Assembly (NCBI GenBank): GCA_049115695.1 | Contig: JAGDZR010000001.1 | Location: 248,001 to 312,000 of the forward strand | Direction: 5' to 3' | Origin: JAGDZR01 sp049115695 | Lineage (GTDB): Bacteria > Bacteroidota > Bacteroidia > Cytophagales > Cyclobacteriaceae | Length of the DNA stretch: 64,000 nt | Part shown: piece after piece, positions 16,231 through 24,925 of the stretch | Position numbering within the stretch: position 1 is the first letter of the stretch | Layout: every line of letters starts with the position of its first letter | Notes under the pieces: model-generated | Seen by the model: the letters and a program-made list of their open reading frames with translations, nothing else | Database searches by the model: none | Told to the model about the DNA's origin: nothing | Position numbers and translations under genes: made by a program

Positions 16231-17239
16231 GTTGATTGGTAGTTTCTCTTAGTACCAATTCTTGCTCAATAATCACTTTCTCATTCAACATTGGCTCACC
16301 ATTTTTTACTAGTGACATCATTTTTTTTCCCGCGAGTTGTCCCATTCGATTTGCAACTTCCTGTACGGTACTAAGCTTTGGGTTTCGATAAGATGCCAAA
16401 GGTTCATCCGAGAATCCCATGATGGATATGTCTTCAGGAATTCGTTTGCCCCACTTTTGAAGTAGATTGATGGTATAGTGAGCTGCATAGTCATGAAATA
16501 CAAATATGCCATCCAGGTCATTGTACTTGAGTAGTGCCTTTTTCAGAAAATTATCGATGCTGTAAGGATTAAATTCATAATAATGAACAAGGTCTTCCTG
16601 AATCTGGATGTTGTGATTCCTCAGTGCATCCAGGTAACCGTAAAGCCTGTTGTTGCTATTGTTAAGATTGCCAGATCCGGTAATGTGCGCTATTCTTTTA
16701 CAGCCAGATATGATCAAATGATGAGTTGCGTCATAGGCGGCCTGATAGTCATTGGCCACAATTTTAGGAGCAGGAAGGAAATTTACTACCCGATCAAAAA
16801 AGACCAAGGGTATCTCATGGTCCAAAAGCATTTGATAGTGTTGAAAGTCTGTTGTTTCTGAGGATATGGAGGCAATGACACCACTGACGCGATTTTGGAA
16901 GCTACTTTCAATCGCCTGCTTTTCACGATGATATGACTCCATTGTATTGACTAACAGGATATCAAAATCCTCACGTTCGAGCACACGTTGTATGTTCTCA
17001 ATGACCTTAGCGAAAAAGTGTACCGCAATATTTGGGACAATAACAGTGATGAGTTTGCTGCTTTCCTTTAGTCTATTTCCTGTCGAAGTTGGGTAGTAAC
17101 CTCTTTCTTTCGCGAACTGCTTGACCCTCAGTTTAGTTGTTTTGCTAATCCGTGGATGATCGCGAAGTGCCCTCGAAACGGTGGAGTGAGACAGTCCTAG
17201 CTCTCTGGCAATCGATGATATCGTAACATAATTCCGCAA
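16196..17239 (-). CDS. LacI-family transcriptional regulator (fucose branch)
   Basis: LacI-type regulator with helix-turn-helix VTISSIARELGLSHSTVSRAL, the classical VSRAL recognition helix, and a C-terminal ligand-binding domain. The longest frame starts with a TTG at 17263 but would read through a perfect 14-bp palindrome (17244-17257). The TTG at 17239 (giving MRNYVTISSIA, 347 aa) places the helix-turn-helix at the very N-terminus, as usual, and leaves the palindrome free as an operator. It is divergent from the L-fucose operon starting at 17336 and so is its probable repressor. It converges on the other LacI gene with a 35-bp overlap. Confidence 0.9.
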   Translation of the reverse strand: MRNYVTISSIARELGLSHSTVSRALRDHPRISKTTKLRVKQFAKERGYYPTSTGNRLKESSKLITVIVPNIAVHFFAKVIENIQRVLEREDFDILLVNTMESYHREKQAIESSFQNRVSGVIASISSETTDFQHYQMLLDHEIPLVFFDRVVNFLPAPKIVANDYQAAYDATHHLIISGCKRIAHITGSGNLNNSNNRLYGYLDALRNHNIQIQEDLVHYYEFNPYSIDNFLKKALLKYNDLDGIFVFHDYAAHYTINLLQKWGKRIPEDISIMGFSDEPLASYRNPKLSTVQEVANRMGQLAGKKMMSLVKNGEPMLNEKVIIEQELVLRETTNQPIEHKQDFPSQ

Positions 17240-17243
17240 GTCA

Positions 17244-17257
17244 TGCACATATGTGCA
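17244..17257. promoter_or_regulatory. Perfect palindrome, probable LacI-family operator
   Basis: TGCACATATGTGCA is a perfect 14-bp palindrome lying in the gap between the LacI gene (start 17239) and the fucose operon (start 17336). LacI-family operators are short palindromes of this size. It could repress both directions. Confidence 0.55.
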
Positions 17258-17335
17258 CAGCAAATAACAACCGATTTCGTTGAACTACAAAATCTAACAA
17301 CGTAGATATGCATTTTTAACTACATAAAGCGACTA

Positions 17336-18952
17336 ATGATCAAGGGCAAACAAGATTTCTTAAGAATTGATCCCCGTGACAATGTACTTGTTGCGCTTCA
17401 GGATTTGAAGCCAGACATTGTGGTCTTTGAGGGGCAAAAGATAGCACTTCAGCAAAACGTTGCTCGAAAACATAAATTCTTGATTAATGATCTCAAGAAG
17501 GGAGAGCAGATCATTATGTATGGAGTGCCCGTCGGGAAAGTCAACGAAGATTTGGTGGCAGGTACATGGATCAATACTGAAAATGTAAGTCATTTTGCTG
17601 ATTCAGTTAATATTGACAACCGCGCAGATTATTCGTGGAACAAACTTGATGTTTCCAAATGGCACAATCGCACATTCAATGGATACCACAGGCATGATGG
17701 TCGTGTTGGTACCGGCAATTACTGGCTGTTTATTCCATTGGTCTTTTGCGAAAACAGAAATCTAAAGGTGATTGAAGAGGCGATGAGTCGTACGCTTGGT
17801 TATTACAAGCCTAATAAATACGAAGCGTATGTTAAGCAGAAAGTATCAGGTAAGGAGCAAGTTCAAACCACTGAGATTTCTACAAAGACTTATGAAAATG
17901 TTGACGGCATTAAATTTCTGTATCACCAAGGTGGATGTGGAGGAACGCGTCAGGATGCAGAAGTCTTGCTGAGACTTTTGGCAGGTTATGTTGGTCATCC
18001 CAATGTTGCCGGAGCAACAGTTCTGAGTCTTGGATGCCAAAATGCCCAAGTAGATTGGTTCAATGAAATTTTGAATGAGACCTTTCCAAACCACGGAAAA
18101 AAGGTTTTTTGCTTAGAGCAGCAACAAGAAGCAACGGAAGAAAAGCTGATTACTAAGGCAATTGATTTGACAATAGAAGGACTTGAGGAAGCAAACAAAA
18201 GCGCAAGACAACCGGCTCCATTGAGCAAATTGATTGTTGGGCTAGAGTGTGGAGGATCAGATGGGTTTTCAGGTATATCTGCCAATCCCGCAGTTGGTCA
18301 TGCCTCGGACTTAGTAGTGTCGTTGGGAGGGGCAGCTATTCTAAGTGAGTTTCCGGAATTGAATGGTGTAGAGCAGAATATTGTTGACAGATGTGAGTCC
18401 ATTGAGGATGCTAAAAAGTTTGTTGCGCTACAAAATGCCTATTCAGCAAGTGCTAAGGCGGTAGGATCTGGATTTGACATGAATCCATCACCTGGGAATA
18501 TTAAGGATGGCCTGATAACAGATGCCATCAAATCAGCTGGCGCTGCAAAAAAAGGAGGGGCTTCACCTGTCACTGCAGTGTTGGATTACACAGAGCAGGT
18601 TACCAAAGCAGGCTTGAATTTACTATGTACACCTGGTAATGATGTTGAGTCAACGACTGGGCTGGCAGGATCTGGAGCCAACGTGATTTTATTTACAACC
18701 GGATTGGGAACTCCCACAGGCAATCCCATAGTCCCGGTGATCAAAGTTTCGAGTAACACCGATATGAGCCAACGTATGAATGATATAATTGATGTGGACG
18801 CTGGACCTATTACAATTGGTGACAAAACTATTGACGATATTGGCGAAGAAATTCTAGAAGAGATCATTGCTGCTGCGAGCGGGAAGCCTACAAAAGCGAT
18901 GGAACTTGATCAGAATGATTTTATTCCCTGGAAAAGGGGCGTTTCGCTTTAA
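17336..18952 (+). CDS. UxaA-family sugar-acid dehydratase (L-fuconate or altronate)
   Basis: Dehydratase of the altronate/galactarate family, 538 aa. An N-terminal SAF domain (about 10-90) is followed by the large catalytic region with HDGRVGTGNYW, the Cys-rich stretches GGCGGTRQD, LGCQNAQV and GLECGGSDGFSG, and a C-terminal LFTTGLGTPTGNPIVPVIK. It is the first gene of a seven-gene L-fucose operon that contains every other step of the non-phosphorylating pathway, so L-fuconate is the most likely substrate. The usual fuconate dehydratase is an unrelated enolase-superfamily protein. Altronate remains possible, because uxaB and uxaC lie 10 kb away and no other UxaA is in the window. It overlaps the next gene by 1 bp (TAATG). 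Confidence 0.9.
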   Translation: MIKGKQDFLRIDPRDNVLVALQDLKPDIVVFEGQKIALQQNVARKHKFLINDLKKGEQIIMYGVPVGKVNEDLVAGTWINTENVSHFADSVNIDNRADYSWNKLDVSKWHNRTFNGYHRHDGRVGTGNYWLFIPLVFCENRNLKVIEEAMSRTLGYYKPNKYEAYVKQKVSGKEQVQTTEISTKTYENVDGIKFLYHQGGCGGTRQDAEVLLRLLAGYVGHPNVAGATVLSLGCQNAQVDWFNEILNETFPNHGKKVFCLEQQQEATEEKLITKAIDLTIEGLEEANKSARQPAPLSKLIVGLECGGSDGFSGISANPAVGHASDLVVSLGGAAILSEFPELNGVEQNIVDRCESIEDAKKFVALQNAYSASAKAVGSGFDMNPSPGNIKDGLITDAIKSAGAAKKGGASPVTAVLDYTEQVTKAGLNLLCTPGNDVESTTGLAGSGANVILFTTGLGTPTGNPIVPVIKVSSNTDMSQRMNDIIDVDAGPITIGDKTIDDIGEEILEEIIAAASGKPTKAMELDQNDFIPWKRGVSL

Positions 18953-19734
18953 TGAGTAAAACAGTGTTTGATTTATCAGGAAAACGAGCAGTTGTTACCG
19001 GAGGAGGTAGCGGAATAGGAGAAGCAATAGCCAAAACGCTTGCAGAAGCGGGGGCTCAGGTTTTTATCCTGGATTTGGATAAGGCTGGGGCAGCCAGAGT
19101 GGTGGAGGAGATTAAACAGCAAGATGGTTTTGCTGAGTTTTTGATTTGTAATGTTGTGAATCAAGAAGAAGTAATAGGAGCATTTAGGCAGCTACTGGAA
19201 AATGAATGTCTCGATATTTTGGTCAATAATGCGGGCATTGCTCACATTGGAAATGTGGAGTCGACGAGCGAGGGAGAACTTGATAAGATTTATGAGGTAA
19301 ATGTAAAGGGCATATACAATTGCATTAAGGCAGGAATTCCATATATGAAGGAGCAGGGGGGGAGCATCATCAATATGTCTTCGATTGCTGCGTTAATGGG
19401 CTTAACTGATCGCTTTGCCTACTCAATGAGCAAAGGTGCGGTTCACGCCATGACACTATCTGTTGCCAAAGATTATTTGGAATACAATATTCGTTGCAAC
19501 TCCATCGCTCCGGGGCGTGTTCATACACCTTTTGTAGATGGATTTATTGAGAAAAATTATCCAGGAAAAGAAGCGGAAATGTTTGAAAAACTGTCAAAGT
19601 CTCAACCTATTGGTAGGATGGGGAAACCGATAGAGATCGCAGCGTTGGTGAGGTATTTGTGCGCAGATGAAGCTTCGTTTGTAACGGGTGTGAGTTATAA
19701 TATTGATGGAGGTTTCGTTAGTTTAAATTCATAA
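18952..19734 (+). CDS. SDR dehydrogenase, probable 2-keto-3-deoxy-L-fuconate dehydrogenase
   Basis: Classical short-chain dehydrogenase of 260 aa with TGGGSGIG (residues 16-23), NNAG at 92-95, S144, Y157 and K161. Asp41 after the second strand (FILDLDK) suggests NAD rather than NADP. In the L-fucose pathway this step oxidises 2-keto-3-deoxy-L-fuconate to the 2,4-diketo acid, the substrate of the FAH-family hydrolase encoded next. It is coupled to the dehydratase by a 1-bp stop/start overlap and is followed 9 bp later by the hydrolase. Assignment between this SDR and the one at 21441 rests on order and cofactor residues, so it is inference. Confidence 0.83.
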   Translation: MSKTVFDLSGKRAVVTGGGSGIGEAIAKTLAEAGAQVFILDLDKAGAARVVEEIKQQDGFAEFLICNVVNQEEVIGAFRQLLENECLDILVNNAGIAHIGNVESTSEGELDKIYEVNVKGIYNCIKAGIPYMKEQGGSIINMSSIAALMGLTDRFAYSMSKGAVHAMTLSVAKDYLEYNIRCNSIAPGRVHTPFVDGFIEKNYPGKEAEMFEKLSKSQPIGRMGKPIEIAALVRYLCADEASFVTGVSYNIDGGFVSLNS

Positions 19735-19743
19735 TAAGGAAAA

Positions 19744-20586
19744 ATGAGATTAATTCGATTTGGGGAAATAGGTGAGGAAAAGCCTGGAGTTGAGTGGAAG
19801 GGAAAAAAAGTAGATGTCAGTGAGCAGATCGCTGATTATGATGAAGATTTTTTCGCAAGAGGAGGACTTGATCGGTTGGCAAAGCTTGATTTGGAGTCGT
19901 TTCCAGCAATTGACGAAAGTGTTCGTCTAGGAGCGCCTGTAAAGCGCCCTGGTAAGATCATATGCATTGGGCTTAACTATAGGAAACATGCTTTAGAGAG
20001 TGGGATGGATATTCCGAAGGAACCTGTGGTGTTTTTTAAAGCCACATCGTCGGTGATCGGTCCTAATGATGACGTTGTAATACCGAAAAACAGCAAGAAA
20101 ACGGATTGGGAAGTTGAGCTTGCAGTGGTAATAGGGAAACGAGCGAACTACATTTCTGAGGATCAGGCTCTTGATCATGTGGCTGGATATGTGTTACACA
20201 ATGATGTCAGTGAAAGGGAGTTTCAGCTTGAGCGCGGAGGACAATGGGTCAAAGGCAAGAGCTGTGATACATTTGCTCCCATTGGGCCATATCTTGTCAC
20301 CAAGGATGAAGTTACCGATCCAAATAATCTAAATCTTTGGCTTTCTGTAAATGGCAAGAAGGTGCAGGATGGAAACACCAGCGATTTTATCTTTAATGTC
20401 CAACAGGTGATTTCCTATTTATCACAGTACATGAGCCTGATGCCCGGAGACATTATTACAACAGGCACACCTGAAGGGGTTGGGCTTGGATTTGACCCGC
20501 CTGTTTATTTGAAGGCCGGAGATGTAATGGAACTTGGTGTTGAAGGTCTGGGTACTTCAAAACAGCAAGTAAAAGCATACGAATGA
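19744..20586 (+). CDS. Fumarylacetoacetate hydrolase-family protein, probable 2,4-diketo-3-deoxy-L-fuconate hydrolase
   Basis: FAH-fold enzyme of 280 aa. The N-terminal cap domain (1-65) is followed by the catalytic domain, with GLNYRKHA, metal ligands E123 and E125 in DWEVELAVVIG, D154 in HNDVSERE, and the closing TGTPEGVGLG. Members of this group cleave C-C bonds in 2,4-diketo acids with a divalent metal. In the L-fucose route the products are pyruvate and L-lactate, and the operon also carries an FMN lactate dehydrogenase. The gene fits between the keto-deoxy-acid dehydrogenase and the lactonase. Confidence 0.87.
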   Translation: MRLIRFGEIGEEKPGVEWKGKKVDVSEQIADYDEDFFARGGLDRLAKLDLESFPAIDESVRLGAPVKRPGKIICIGLNYRKHALESGMDIPKEPVVFFKATSSVIGPNDDVVIPKNSKKTDWEVELAVVIGKRANYISEDQALDHVAGYVLHNDVSEREFQLERGGQWVKGKSCDTFAPIGPYLVTKDEVTDPNNLNLWLSVNGKKVQDGNTSDFIFNVQQVISYLSQYMSLMPGDIITTGTPEGVGLGFDPPVYLKAGDVMELGVEGLGTSKQQVKAYE

Positions 20587-20612
20587 TATAAAATATACAA
20601 CTAGTACACCAC

Positions 20613-21437
20613 ATGAGAATTGATGCACATCAACATTTTTGGAAATTTGATCCTGTGAGGGACTCCTGGATCACTGAAGACATGGGAGTCATCAAACGGG
20701 ACTTTCTTCCCGGTGACCTTGAACCAATGCTTCAGGATACGGGTATCGGCGGAACCATTTCTGTTCAGGCGAGTCAATCCACAACTGAGACAGATTTCTT
20801 ATTACGCCTGGCCAGAAACCATGATTTTATCAAAGGAGTAGTCGGCTGGGTTGACCTGAAAGATGAAGGCGTAATTGACCAACTGGAGTTTTACAAACGT
20901 AATCCTAAATTCAAAGGAGTCAGGCACATACTTCAGGCTGAATCTAAAGGATTCATGACTGATACTAAGTTTATATGGGGATTGAGAAGACTTTATTCTC
21001 AGGACCTAACCTACGATATTTTGATCTACGAAAAACAGCTCGAGGAGGTATGTGATTTAGTAAGGTTACTGCCGGAGATGAGATTGGTCATAGATCATAT
21101 TGGTAAACCCAATATTAAGGATAGTTCATTCGATCAGTGGGCCAAATACATGAAGGAACTGTCGCAGTACCCACATGTATATGCCAAGCTGAGTGGCATG
21201 ATCACTGAAGCAGATTGGAATAACTGGACCGAGGATGATCTTCAGCCGTATGTTGACTTTATGCTGACGCATTTTGGTGCGGATAGATTGATGTACGGAT
21301 CGGACTGGCCGGTGTGCAAAGTAGCAGGGAGCTACATGGAAGTGCATAGTGCGATGCTCGCCTGTATTTCAGAACTGTCATTTGGAGACCAGGAAAAAAT
21401 AATGGGCATGACAGCCGCAAAATTTTATAAACTATAA
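20613..21437 (+). CDS. Amidohydrolase-family L-fuconolactonase
   Basis: TIM-barrel amidohydrolase of 274 aa, COG3618-like. The N-terminal metal motif DAHQHFW, a central VIDHIGKP and a C-terminal MYGSDWPVC with its catalytic Asp are clear. Related enzymes open L-fucono-1,5-lactone or L-rhamnono-lactone. In this operon it would hydrolyse the lactone produced by L-fucose dehydrogenase. It lies 3 bp from the next SDR gene and is cytoplasmic, with no signal peptide. Confidence 0.87.
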   Translation: MRIDAHQHFWKFDPVRDSWITEDMGVIKRDFLPGDLEPMLQDTGIGGTISVQASQSTTETDFLLRLARNHDFIKGVVGWVDLKDEGVIDQLEFYKRNPKFKGVRHILQAESKGFMTDTKFIWGLRRLYSQDLTYDILIYEKQLEEVCDLVRLLPEMRLVIDHIGKPNIKDSSFDQWAKYMKELSQYPHVYAKLSGMITEADWNNWTEDDLQPYVDFMLTHFGADRLMYGSDWPVCKVAGSYMEVHSAMLACISELSFGDQEKIMGMTAAKFYKL

Positions 21438-21440
21438 GAA

Positions 21441-22220
21441 GTGGATCTTCATTTAAAAGACAAAGTAGTCATCGTTACTGGTGGAGCGAAAGGGATAGGG
21501 CGAGCCATTGTAGAAGAATTGGTCAAGGAAGGAGCAATTCCTGTGATTGTAGGGCGGTCAAAAGAAGCTTCTGAAGAGCTTGTCAGAGAAATCAATAAGC
21601 AAGGAGGTAAATGTCTTTCCATACTTATGGAGTTAGGTGTTGAAGACAATTGTCAGTCGATTGTATCACAAACCATTGATGCCTATGGTAGAATAGATGG
21701 AATTGTAAATAATGCAGGAGTCAATGATGGTGCTAGTTTATCCAAGGGACCAGCAGCATTCAAACAGTCAGTTTTGACAAACCTGACCCACTATTATGAC
21801 TTGGTGCATTACAGTTTGGAGTATTTAAAGGTCTCCAAGGGCTCGGTGCTGAACATCAGTAGCAAGACAGCTCTAACCGGGCAAGGCGGTACTTCGGGTT
21901 ATGCGGCCAGCAAAGGGGCACAACTTGCTTTGACCAGGGAGTGGGCTGTAGAACTGGCGCCATTCGATATTCGAGTGAATGCGATTGTTCCTTCTGAAGT
22001 GATGACGCCTCTATATGAAAAGTGGCTCAATACATTTGATGATCCTGCAGAAAAACTTGAAGGAATTGTTTCTAAAATACCATTGCAACAACGCATGACG
22101 ACAGCCGAGGAAATAGCGGCTATGTCGATTTTTTTACTTTCTGATAGAAGCGCTCATACGACCGGTCAATGGTTGTTTGTCGATGGTGGATATGTCCACC
22201 TGGATAGAGCCATAACCTGA
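21441..22220 (+). CDS. SDR dehydrogenase, probable L-fucose dehydrogenase
   Basis: Classical SDR of 259 aa starting at a GTG 3 bp after the lactonase stop. It has TGGAKGIG (residues 13-20), NNAG at 90-93, Ser140/141, Y154 and K158. Arg39 in VIVGRSK suggests NADP use, unlike the first SDR in the operon. L-fucose dehydrogenase is the entry step of the non-phosphorylating route, and this gene lies directly before the fucose permease gene. The specific substrate is inferred from the completeness of the pathway. Confidence 0.83.
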   Translation: MDLHLKDKVVIVTGGAKGIGRAIVEELVKEGAIPVIVGRSKEASEELVREINKQGGKCLSILMELGVEDNCQSIVSQTIDAYGRIDGIVNNAGVNDGASLSKGPAAFKQSVLTNLTHYYDLVHYSLEYLKVSKGSVLNISSKTALTGQGGTSGYAASKGAQLALTREWAVELAPFDIRVNAIVPSEVMTPLYEKWLNTFDDPAEKLEGIVSKIPLQQRMTTAEEIAAMSIFLLSDRSAHTTGQWLFVDGGYVHLDRAIT

Positions 22221-22225
22221 TCTTT

Positions 22226-23494
22226 ATGCAATTACTGACTAAGAAAAATCTAGTCCCATTCATTCTGGTTACCACCATGTTTTTCATGTGGGGTTTAGCC
22301 AATAACATGACTGACACTTTGTTGGCTGCCTTTAAGCGGATCATGAGTATGACTGATTTCCAGACAAGCTGGATACAGGTTGCCTTTTATGGGTCCTACT
22401 TCTGCCTGGCTATCCCCGCTGCATTACTGATTCGTCGTTTTCAGTACAAAGCAGGGATCTTGGTTGGTTTGGGTATGTTCATTGCCGGGGCTTTGCTCTT
22501 TTATCCCGCCAGTCAGACAATGGTGTACGGTCATTTTCTTGCGGCCTTGTTCATTTTGGCTGGAGGGCTGTCTGTATTAGAAACGACTGCTAATCCGTAC
22601 ATTCTGGTGATGGGGGATGAGGCTACTGCGATCAGAAGACTCAACCTGGCTCAATCCTTCAACCCAATTGGCTCAATTTCTGGCGTGGTATTGAGTAAAC
22701 TGTTTATTCTGAGTCAATTAAATAAAGCAACTGAAGCAGAACGATCGACAATGTCTGCAAGTGAACTTGCTACCATACAACAAGCTGAGCTTGCTGCTGT
22801 TATGGGACCCTATGTAGGAGTTGCCATTCTGCTCCTGCTTATATGGATTGTGATTTATATGAAAAAAATGCCCAAAGGATCTGATTCTGAAGAGACACCT
22901 CCTTTTTGGCAATCTGTCAAGCGATTGACAAGTAATAAACATTATCTGGCAGGTGTATTGGCATTGTTTTGCAATGTTGGCGCTCAAATAGGGATTTGGT
23001 CATTTACAATACGATATGTCATGTTGGAACTTGATATGGATGAGAGTGGCGCATCTAATTATTACTTGTTGGGGCTGGTATTGTTTATGGTTGGCCGATT
23101 CATTTTTACAGGTTTGATGGCAAAATTTTCAGCTCACAAACTATTAGGATATAGTGCTGTAGTAGCAATTGCTTGTTTGTTTGTGGCTATCCTTTTTAAC
23201 GGGATTGTTGGTGTGATAGGATTGGTGATGATTTCAGGTTGTATGTCACTGATGTTTCCAACGATCTTTGGATTGGCTTCCGAAGGAACCGGAAGCGACC
23301 ATAAGCTGGCAGGATCAGGTTTGATCATGGCGATTTTGGGAGGAGCGGTTTTACCTCCTATTCAAGGACAACTTTCGGATTCTTTCGACAGCATTAAGTT
23401 ATCGTTTATTGTGCCTATGCTGGCGTTTGCGATTGTGGCGTGGTATGCGTTTAGTCAACATAGAGTGGCAGTACGCAAATTAAGGGGGGAGTAA
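22226..23494 (+). CDS. fucP: L-fucose:H+ symporter (MFS)
   Basis: Twelve-helix major facilitator of 422 aa. The N-terminus FILVTTMFFMWGLANNMTD and the later LETTANPYILVMG and RRLNLAQSFNPIGSISG segments are signatures of the FucP family. It imports L-fucose across the inner membrane with protons. It starts 5 bp after the dehydrogenase gene. Some FucP relatives transport glucose or galactose, but the surrounding enzymes favour fucose. Confidence 0.9.
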   Translation: MQLLTKKNLVPFILVTTMFFMWGLANNMTDTLLAAFKRIMSMTDFQTSWIQVAFYGSYFCLAIPAALLIRRFQYKAGILVGLGMFIAGALLFYPASQTMVYGHFLAALFILAGGLSVLETTANPYILVMGDEATAIRRLNLAQSFNPIGSISGVVLSKLFILSQLNKATEAERSTMSASELATIQQAELAAVMGPYVGVAILLLLIWIVIYMKKMPKGSDSEETPPFWQSVKRLTSNKHYLAGVLALFCNVGAQIGIWSFTIRYVMLELDMDESGASNYYLLGLVLFMVGRFIFTGLMAKFSAHKLLGYSAVVAIACLFVAILFNGIVGVIGLVMISGCMSLMFPTIFGLASEGTGSDHKLAGSGLIMAILGGAVLPPIQGQLSDSFDSIKLSFIVPMLAFAIVAWYAFSQHRVAVRKLRGE

Positions 23495-23506
23495 AATGAA
23501 ATAAAT

Positions 23507-24652
23507 ATGAGCTGGTACGATCGACAGTATCCCGGTATAGACGATTTGAGAAATCGTGCTAAACAAAAGGTGCCAAAATTTGCATTTGAATACCTCGACG
23601 GTGGTTGCAATGAAGATGTAAACCTTGTCAAAAACACCACCGAAATACGTGCGGTTGAAATGATTCCGCAATATCTCAAGGATCATCAACCTGCTGATTT
23701 GTCCACGCAGTTATTTGGAGAAACATATAGTGCCCCTTTCGGTATTGCTCCGATAGGTTTACAAGGCTTGATATGGCCAGGGGCTTCTCAAATATTGGCA
23801 GCAGCAGCTCAACGACACAATATTCCGTTTGTTCTCAGTACGGTGACTACTATGGACATTGAGGAGGCTTGCGAGTTGACAGAAGGAAAGGCATGGTTTC
23901 AGCTTTATCATCCAGCGAAAGAGGAATTGAGAGATGATCTACTGAAACGAGCACAGGCTGCAGGCTGCCAGGTGCTGGTATTATTGTGTGATGTGCCAGT
24001 TTTTGGATTTCGACCAAGGGATATACGCAATGGTCTTGCCATGCCCCCAAAAATGTCACTTAGGAATTTTGCTCAAATCACTCAAAGACCTGATTGGGCA
24101 TTTCAAACACTGATTAAAGGGCAGCCTCAATTCGAAAGCCTGAAGCCTTATATGCCTAAGGGATTGGATATGTCCCAGCTGGGTGCTTTTATGGACGAGA
24201 CATTTTCAGGCAGACTAAGTGATGAACGTGTGGCCACCATACGCGATAAATGGAAAGGCAAGATTGTATTGAAAGGCGTTGCAAGTGTGGAGGATGCACA
24301 ACGAGCTCATGAGTTGGGTCTCGATGGTATCATTGTTAGTAATCATGGAGGGAGACAACTTGATGCCGGACAATCAACTATCGCTCCACTCAAAAAGATT
24401 GCAGCCTTGTATGGCGATAAGCTTACAGTAATGATGGATAGTGGCATCAGATCAGGACCAGACATTGCGCGATCTATTGCGTCAGGCGCTCAGTTTACTT
24501 TCCTGGGAAGGACGTTTATGTACAGTGTTGGAGCACTCGGTAACAAAGGAGGTGATCATGCGATAGGTCTTCTGAAAACTCAACTTGAACAAGTGCTGGA
24601 ACAATTGTGTTGTCCGAAACCCGAAGACCTGCCGGAGTTTCTCGTCAAGTAA
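23507..24652 (+). CDS. FMN-dependent alpha-hydroxy-acid dehydrogenase (L-lactate dehydrogenase-like)
   Basis: TIM-barrel FMN enzyme of 381 aa. It has the N-terminal AFEYLDGGCNED segment, APIGLQGLIWPG, the FMN-site LKGVASVEDA and the catalytic-His motif SNHGGRQLD, then MDSGIRSGPDIARSIASGA. The family oxidises L-lactate, glycolate or mandelate. In this operon L-lactate is released by the FAH-family hydrolase, so oxidation to pyruvate would complete L-fucose use. It is the last gene of the unit and begins 12 bp after fucP. Confidence 0.9.
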   Translation: MSWYDRQYPGIDDLRNRAKQKVPKFAFEYLDGGCNEDVNLVKNTTEIRAVEMIPQYLKDHQPADLSTQLFGETYSAPFGIAPIGLQGLIWPGASQILAAAAQRHNIPFVLSTVTTMDIEEACELTEGKAWFQLYHPAKEELRDDLLKRAQAAGCQVLVLLCDVPVFGFRPRDIRNGLAMPPKMSLRNFAQITQRPDWAFQTLIKGQPQFESLKPYMPKGLDMSQLGAFMDETFSGRLSDERVATIRDKWKGKIVLKGVASVEDAQRAHELGLDGIIVSNHGGRQLDAGQSTIAPLKKIAALYGDKLTVMMDSGIRSGPDIARSIASGAQFTFLGRTFMYSVGALGNKGGDHAIGLLKTQLEQVLEQLCCPKPEDLPEFLVK

Positions 24653-24848
24653 AACTTTGTCTGTTAGGCCATACAATGATACTCAAAAGTTATTGATTAT
24701 AGCACTTCCTGCAGATAGGTATGTGATAGTTATGACCCCAATTGTGTGGCCTTTGCCACAATCCGGTTATCACAATCCTATCTACTAATGACACTGAATG
24801 TGTGTCGTTGTAATTAATTGTCACGGACAAGTTTTTTATCCATCAAAA

Positions 24849-24874
24849 ATGCCCGTTCACGCATCTGAACGCAT
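24849..24874. terminator. Hairpin in the gap after the fucose operon
   Basis: CGTTCA (24854-24859) pairs with TGAACG (24866-24871) around a 6-nt loop, with weaker outer ATG/CAT pairs and then GTTTTA. It is either a weak operon terminator 200 bp after the last gene or a regulatory hairpin 50 bp before the next gene. Confidence 0.25.
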
Positions 24875-24925
24875 GTTTTATCCCGTTTAAGCCATCATAT
24901 TTGCGTCAGAATTCTTAACATAAGT

